Under the pieces are notes generated by a model. It was not told the DNA's origin and did no database searches. It worked only from the letters and a program-made list of their open reading frames with translations. Shown in pieces: positions 62,474 to 64,000 of a DNA stretch of 64,000 bases. Origin of the DNA: Bacillus sp. FJAT-42315. GTDB lineage: Bacteria > Bacillota > Bacilli > Bacillales > Domibacillaceae. The DNA lies in contig NZ_KZ454941.1 of the NCBI RefSeq assembly GCF_002797375.1, positions 584,516-648,515 on the forward strand. Reading direction: 5' to 3'. Position numbers and translations under genes: made by a program. Within the stretch, counting starts at the first letter, position 1, and the number at the start of each line of letters is the position of its first letter.

Positions 62474-64000
62474 TTGCCAAAAAATAAGATCAAAAAAACT
62501 GTACTGGCTTCGGCTTTAGCTTTTAGTGTAGTAGTTCCGGTAGTGATGGAAAAACCAACTTATGTAAATGCTTTGAATGAAGATATCGTCAAGCTTCGTC
62601 TATTAGAAACGACAGATATTCATGTCAACTTGATGAATTATGATTATTATCAAGATAAAGCGGTTGATAAGTACGGCCTTGCTCGTACGGCGTCTCTCGT
62701 GAAAGCGGCGCGTGCGGAAAGCGAAAACTCAATGTTATTTGATAATGGCGATTTAATTCAAGGGAATCCACTAGGTGATTATGTCGCTAAAGTTAAAGGG
62801 TTAGAGGACGGAGAAACGCATCCTGTTTATAAAGCGATGAACTTAATGCAATATGATGTAGGGAATATCGGGAATCATGAATTCAATTATGGATTGGATT
62901 TCCTTGAGAAGACGTTAAAAGGATCAGATTTCCCTTACGTTAATGCAAACGTATACATAGACGATAAAGATAATGATCCAACTAATGATAAAAACTATTT
63001 TGATCCATACTTGATCATCGACAAAAAAGTGAAGGATCAAGATGGCGAGGAGCATACGATTAAGGTTGGTGTGATCGGCTTTGCTCCACCACAAATTATG
63101 AATTGGGATAAGGCTCATTTAGAAGGCAAAGTCATCGCCAAAGATATGGTTGAATCCGCGGAGAAATTTGTCCCTGAAATGAAAGCAAAGGGTGCGGATG
63201 TCATCGTCGCGATCCCTCATTCTGGACTCGGCACGATCGAGGAAGGCAAGATGAAGGAAAATGCAACATACGATTTAACGAAAGTTGACGGAATTGACGC
63301 TGTTCTTTTTGGGCATTCTCATGGGGTGTTCCCGAGTGCGCAGTATAAAGATATGACAGGTGCGGATATTGAAAAGGGAACGGTTAACGGTGTTGCTGCG
63401 GTGATGCCTGGTTTTTGGGGCAGTCATCTTGGTGTTGTTGACCTTGAGCTAAAAAATGAAAATGGCAAATGGGGAGTCGTTGACGGTCGAGCTGAAACGA
63501 GAAGCATTACGACGGCAGATGGAAAACCGACTGTTGAATCAGATGCGGCCATTGTCGATGCTGTGAAACATGAGCATGAAGGAACTTTAGAATGGGTTAG
63601 AAGTGCAGTTGGAAAAACAACGGCACCGATTAACAGCTATTTTGCCCTCGTTCAAGATGATCCGTCCGTGCAAATTGTCGCCAACGCTCAAAAATGGTAT
63701 TTAGAGAATAAAATTAAAGGAACCGAGTATGAAAACGTACCTGTTTTATCCGCGGCGGCACCATTTAAAGCAGGAGCACGTATGGGGCCAGACTATTACA
63801 CAGACATTCCAGCGGGAGATATTGCGATCAAAAATGTGTCCGATCTTTACTTATATCCAAACACGTTAAGTGCAGTGCTTGTAGATGGAAAAGGAGTAAA
63901 GGAATGGCTAGAAATGTCAGCTGGTCAATTTAACCAAATTGATCCGAAAGCAGGGACGACAGAACAAGCGCTCGTGAATCCAGCATTCCCGACGTATAAC
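62474..64000 (+). CDS. Secreted 2',3'-cyclic-nucleotide 2'-phosphodiesterase/3'-nucleotidase (CpdB/YfkN type), 3' end outside window
   Basis: Open to the last base (509 codons). A Sec signal (LPKNKIKKTVLASALAFSVVVPVVM) precedes the calcineurin-like metallophosphatase domain: LLETTDIHVNLMNYDYYQDK (metal-binding D and H), DNGDLIQGNPLGDY, GNIGNHEFNYGLDF, AIPHSGLGTIE and LFGHSHGVFP. The 5'-nucleotidase C-terminal domain starts near residue 370. TTDIHVNL and the YDYYQDK phrase favour CpdB/YfkN over UshA. The start is TTG behind AGGAGGAG. It scavenges phosphate and nucleosides from extracellular nucleotides. YfkN has a second phosphatase half and a wall anchor, which would lie outside the window. 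Confidence 0.9.
   Translation, partial: MPKNKIKKTVLASALAFSVVVPVVMEKPTYVNALNEDIVKLRLLETTDIHVNLMNYDYYQDKAVDKYGLARTASLVKAARAESENSMLFDNGDLIQGNPLGDYVAKVKGLEDGETHPVYKAMNLMQYDVGNIGNHEFNYGLDFLEKTLKGSDFPYVNANVYIDDKDNDPTNDKNYFDPYLIIDKKVKDQDGEEHTIKVGVIGFAPPQIMNWDKAHLEGKVIAKDMVESAEKFVPEMKAKGADVIVAIPHSGLGTIEEGKMKENATYDLTKVDGIDAVLFGHSHGVFPSAQYKDMTGADIEKGTVNGVAAVMPGFWGSHLGVVDLELKNENGKWGVVDGRAETRSITTADGKPTVESDAAIVDAVKHEHEGTLEWVRSAVGKTTAPINSYFALVQDDPSVQIVANAQKWYLENKIKGTEYENVPVLSAAAPFKAGARMGPDYYTDIPAGDIAIKNVSDLYLYPNTLSAVLVDGKGVKEWLEMSAGQFNQIDPKAGTTEQALVNPAFPTYN

Overview
This window looks like a chromosomal segment of a motile, low-GC, Gram-positive member of the Bacillaceae. The evidence is gene content and order: degS-degU-yvyE-LCP-tagO and comFA-comFC-yvyF-flgM-flgN-flgK-flgL-yviE-fliW-csrA-hag are the Bacillus subtilis arrangement. 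Ribosome binding sites are strong AGGAGG types, TTG and GTG starts are common, and sigma-D boxes (TAAA-N14/15-NYCGATAT) precede flagellar, autolysin and chemotaxis genes. A SecA2-SlaP pair and an SLH protein suggest an S-layer-type envelope. I cannot name the species.

Layout. 1-7.3 kb: 3' part of a hydantoinase B-family gene, PBP3-like transpeptidase, UDP-glucose dehydrogenase, and a seven-LysM NlpC/P60 autolysin with a sigma-D promoter. 7.3-10.8 kb (minus): secA2-slaP, with a candidate small RNA behind it. 11.1-19.2 kb: tagO, an LCP ligase, yvyE, degS-degU, a lipoprotein, luxS, an unrecognised protein and a degV gene ending in a palindrome. 19.3-19.45 kb: a 41-bp tandem array. 19.5-29.1 kb: late competence and late flagellar genes ending in two flagellin genes with CsrA-type leaders. 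The second flagellin carries a striking in-frame palindromic expansion.

29.1-42.7 kb is a flagellin-modification island: two Maf (DUF115) glycosyltransferases flanking a small helical protein; the pseudaminic acid genes pseB, spsF/pseF-like, pseG, pseH, pseI and pseC; a WbqC-MBL-methyltransferase trio between pseH and pseI; and a FliB-type lysine N-methylase with its own candidate sigma-D promoter. The core from the Maf genes through the trio is visibly more AT-rich than the flanks. The sigma-D regulon, the FliW-CsrA switch and this island probably work together: flagellin is made under sigma-D, held at translation by CsrA until FliW frees it, glycosylated by Maf with a CMP-nonulosonate, and possibly N-methylated.

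42.7-48.2 kb is decaying DNA: a frameshifted small gene, an SLH protein gene, an IS1182-type element splitting trmO, a transport-protein remnant, a lipoprotein gene with a poly-A frameshift, and a LexA box in front of degraded coding sequence. At 48.2-49.1 kb (minus) a c-di-GMP-I riboswitch with terminator controls a small DNA-binding protein. 49.4-62.3 kb holds three chemoreceptors and a Ugp-type glycerol-3-phosphate/glycerophosphodiester ABC operon with a HAD phosphatase and a TIM-barrel enzyme, preceded by glpP and a terminator leader that fits GlpP antitermination. The window ends inside a secreted CpdB/YfkN-type nucleotide phosphatase gene. I saw no tRNA, rRNA or CRISPR.
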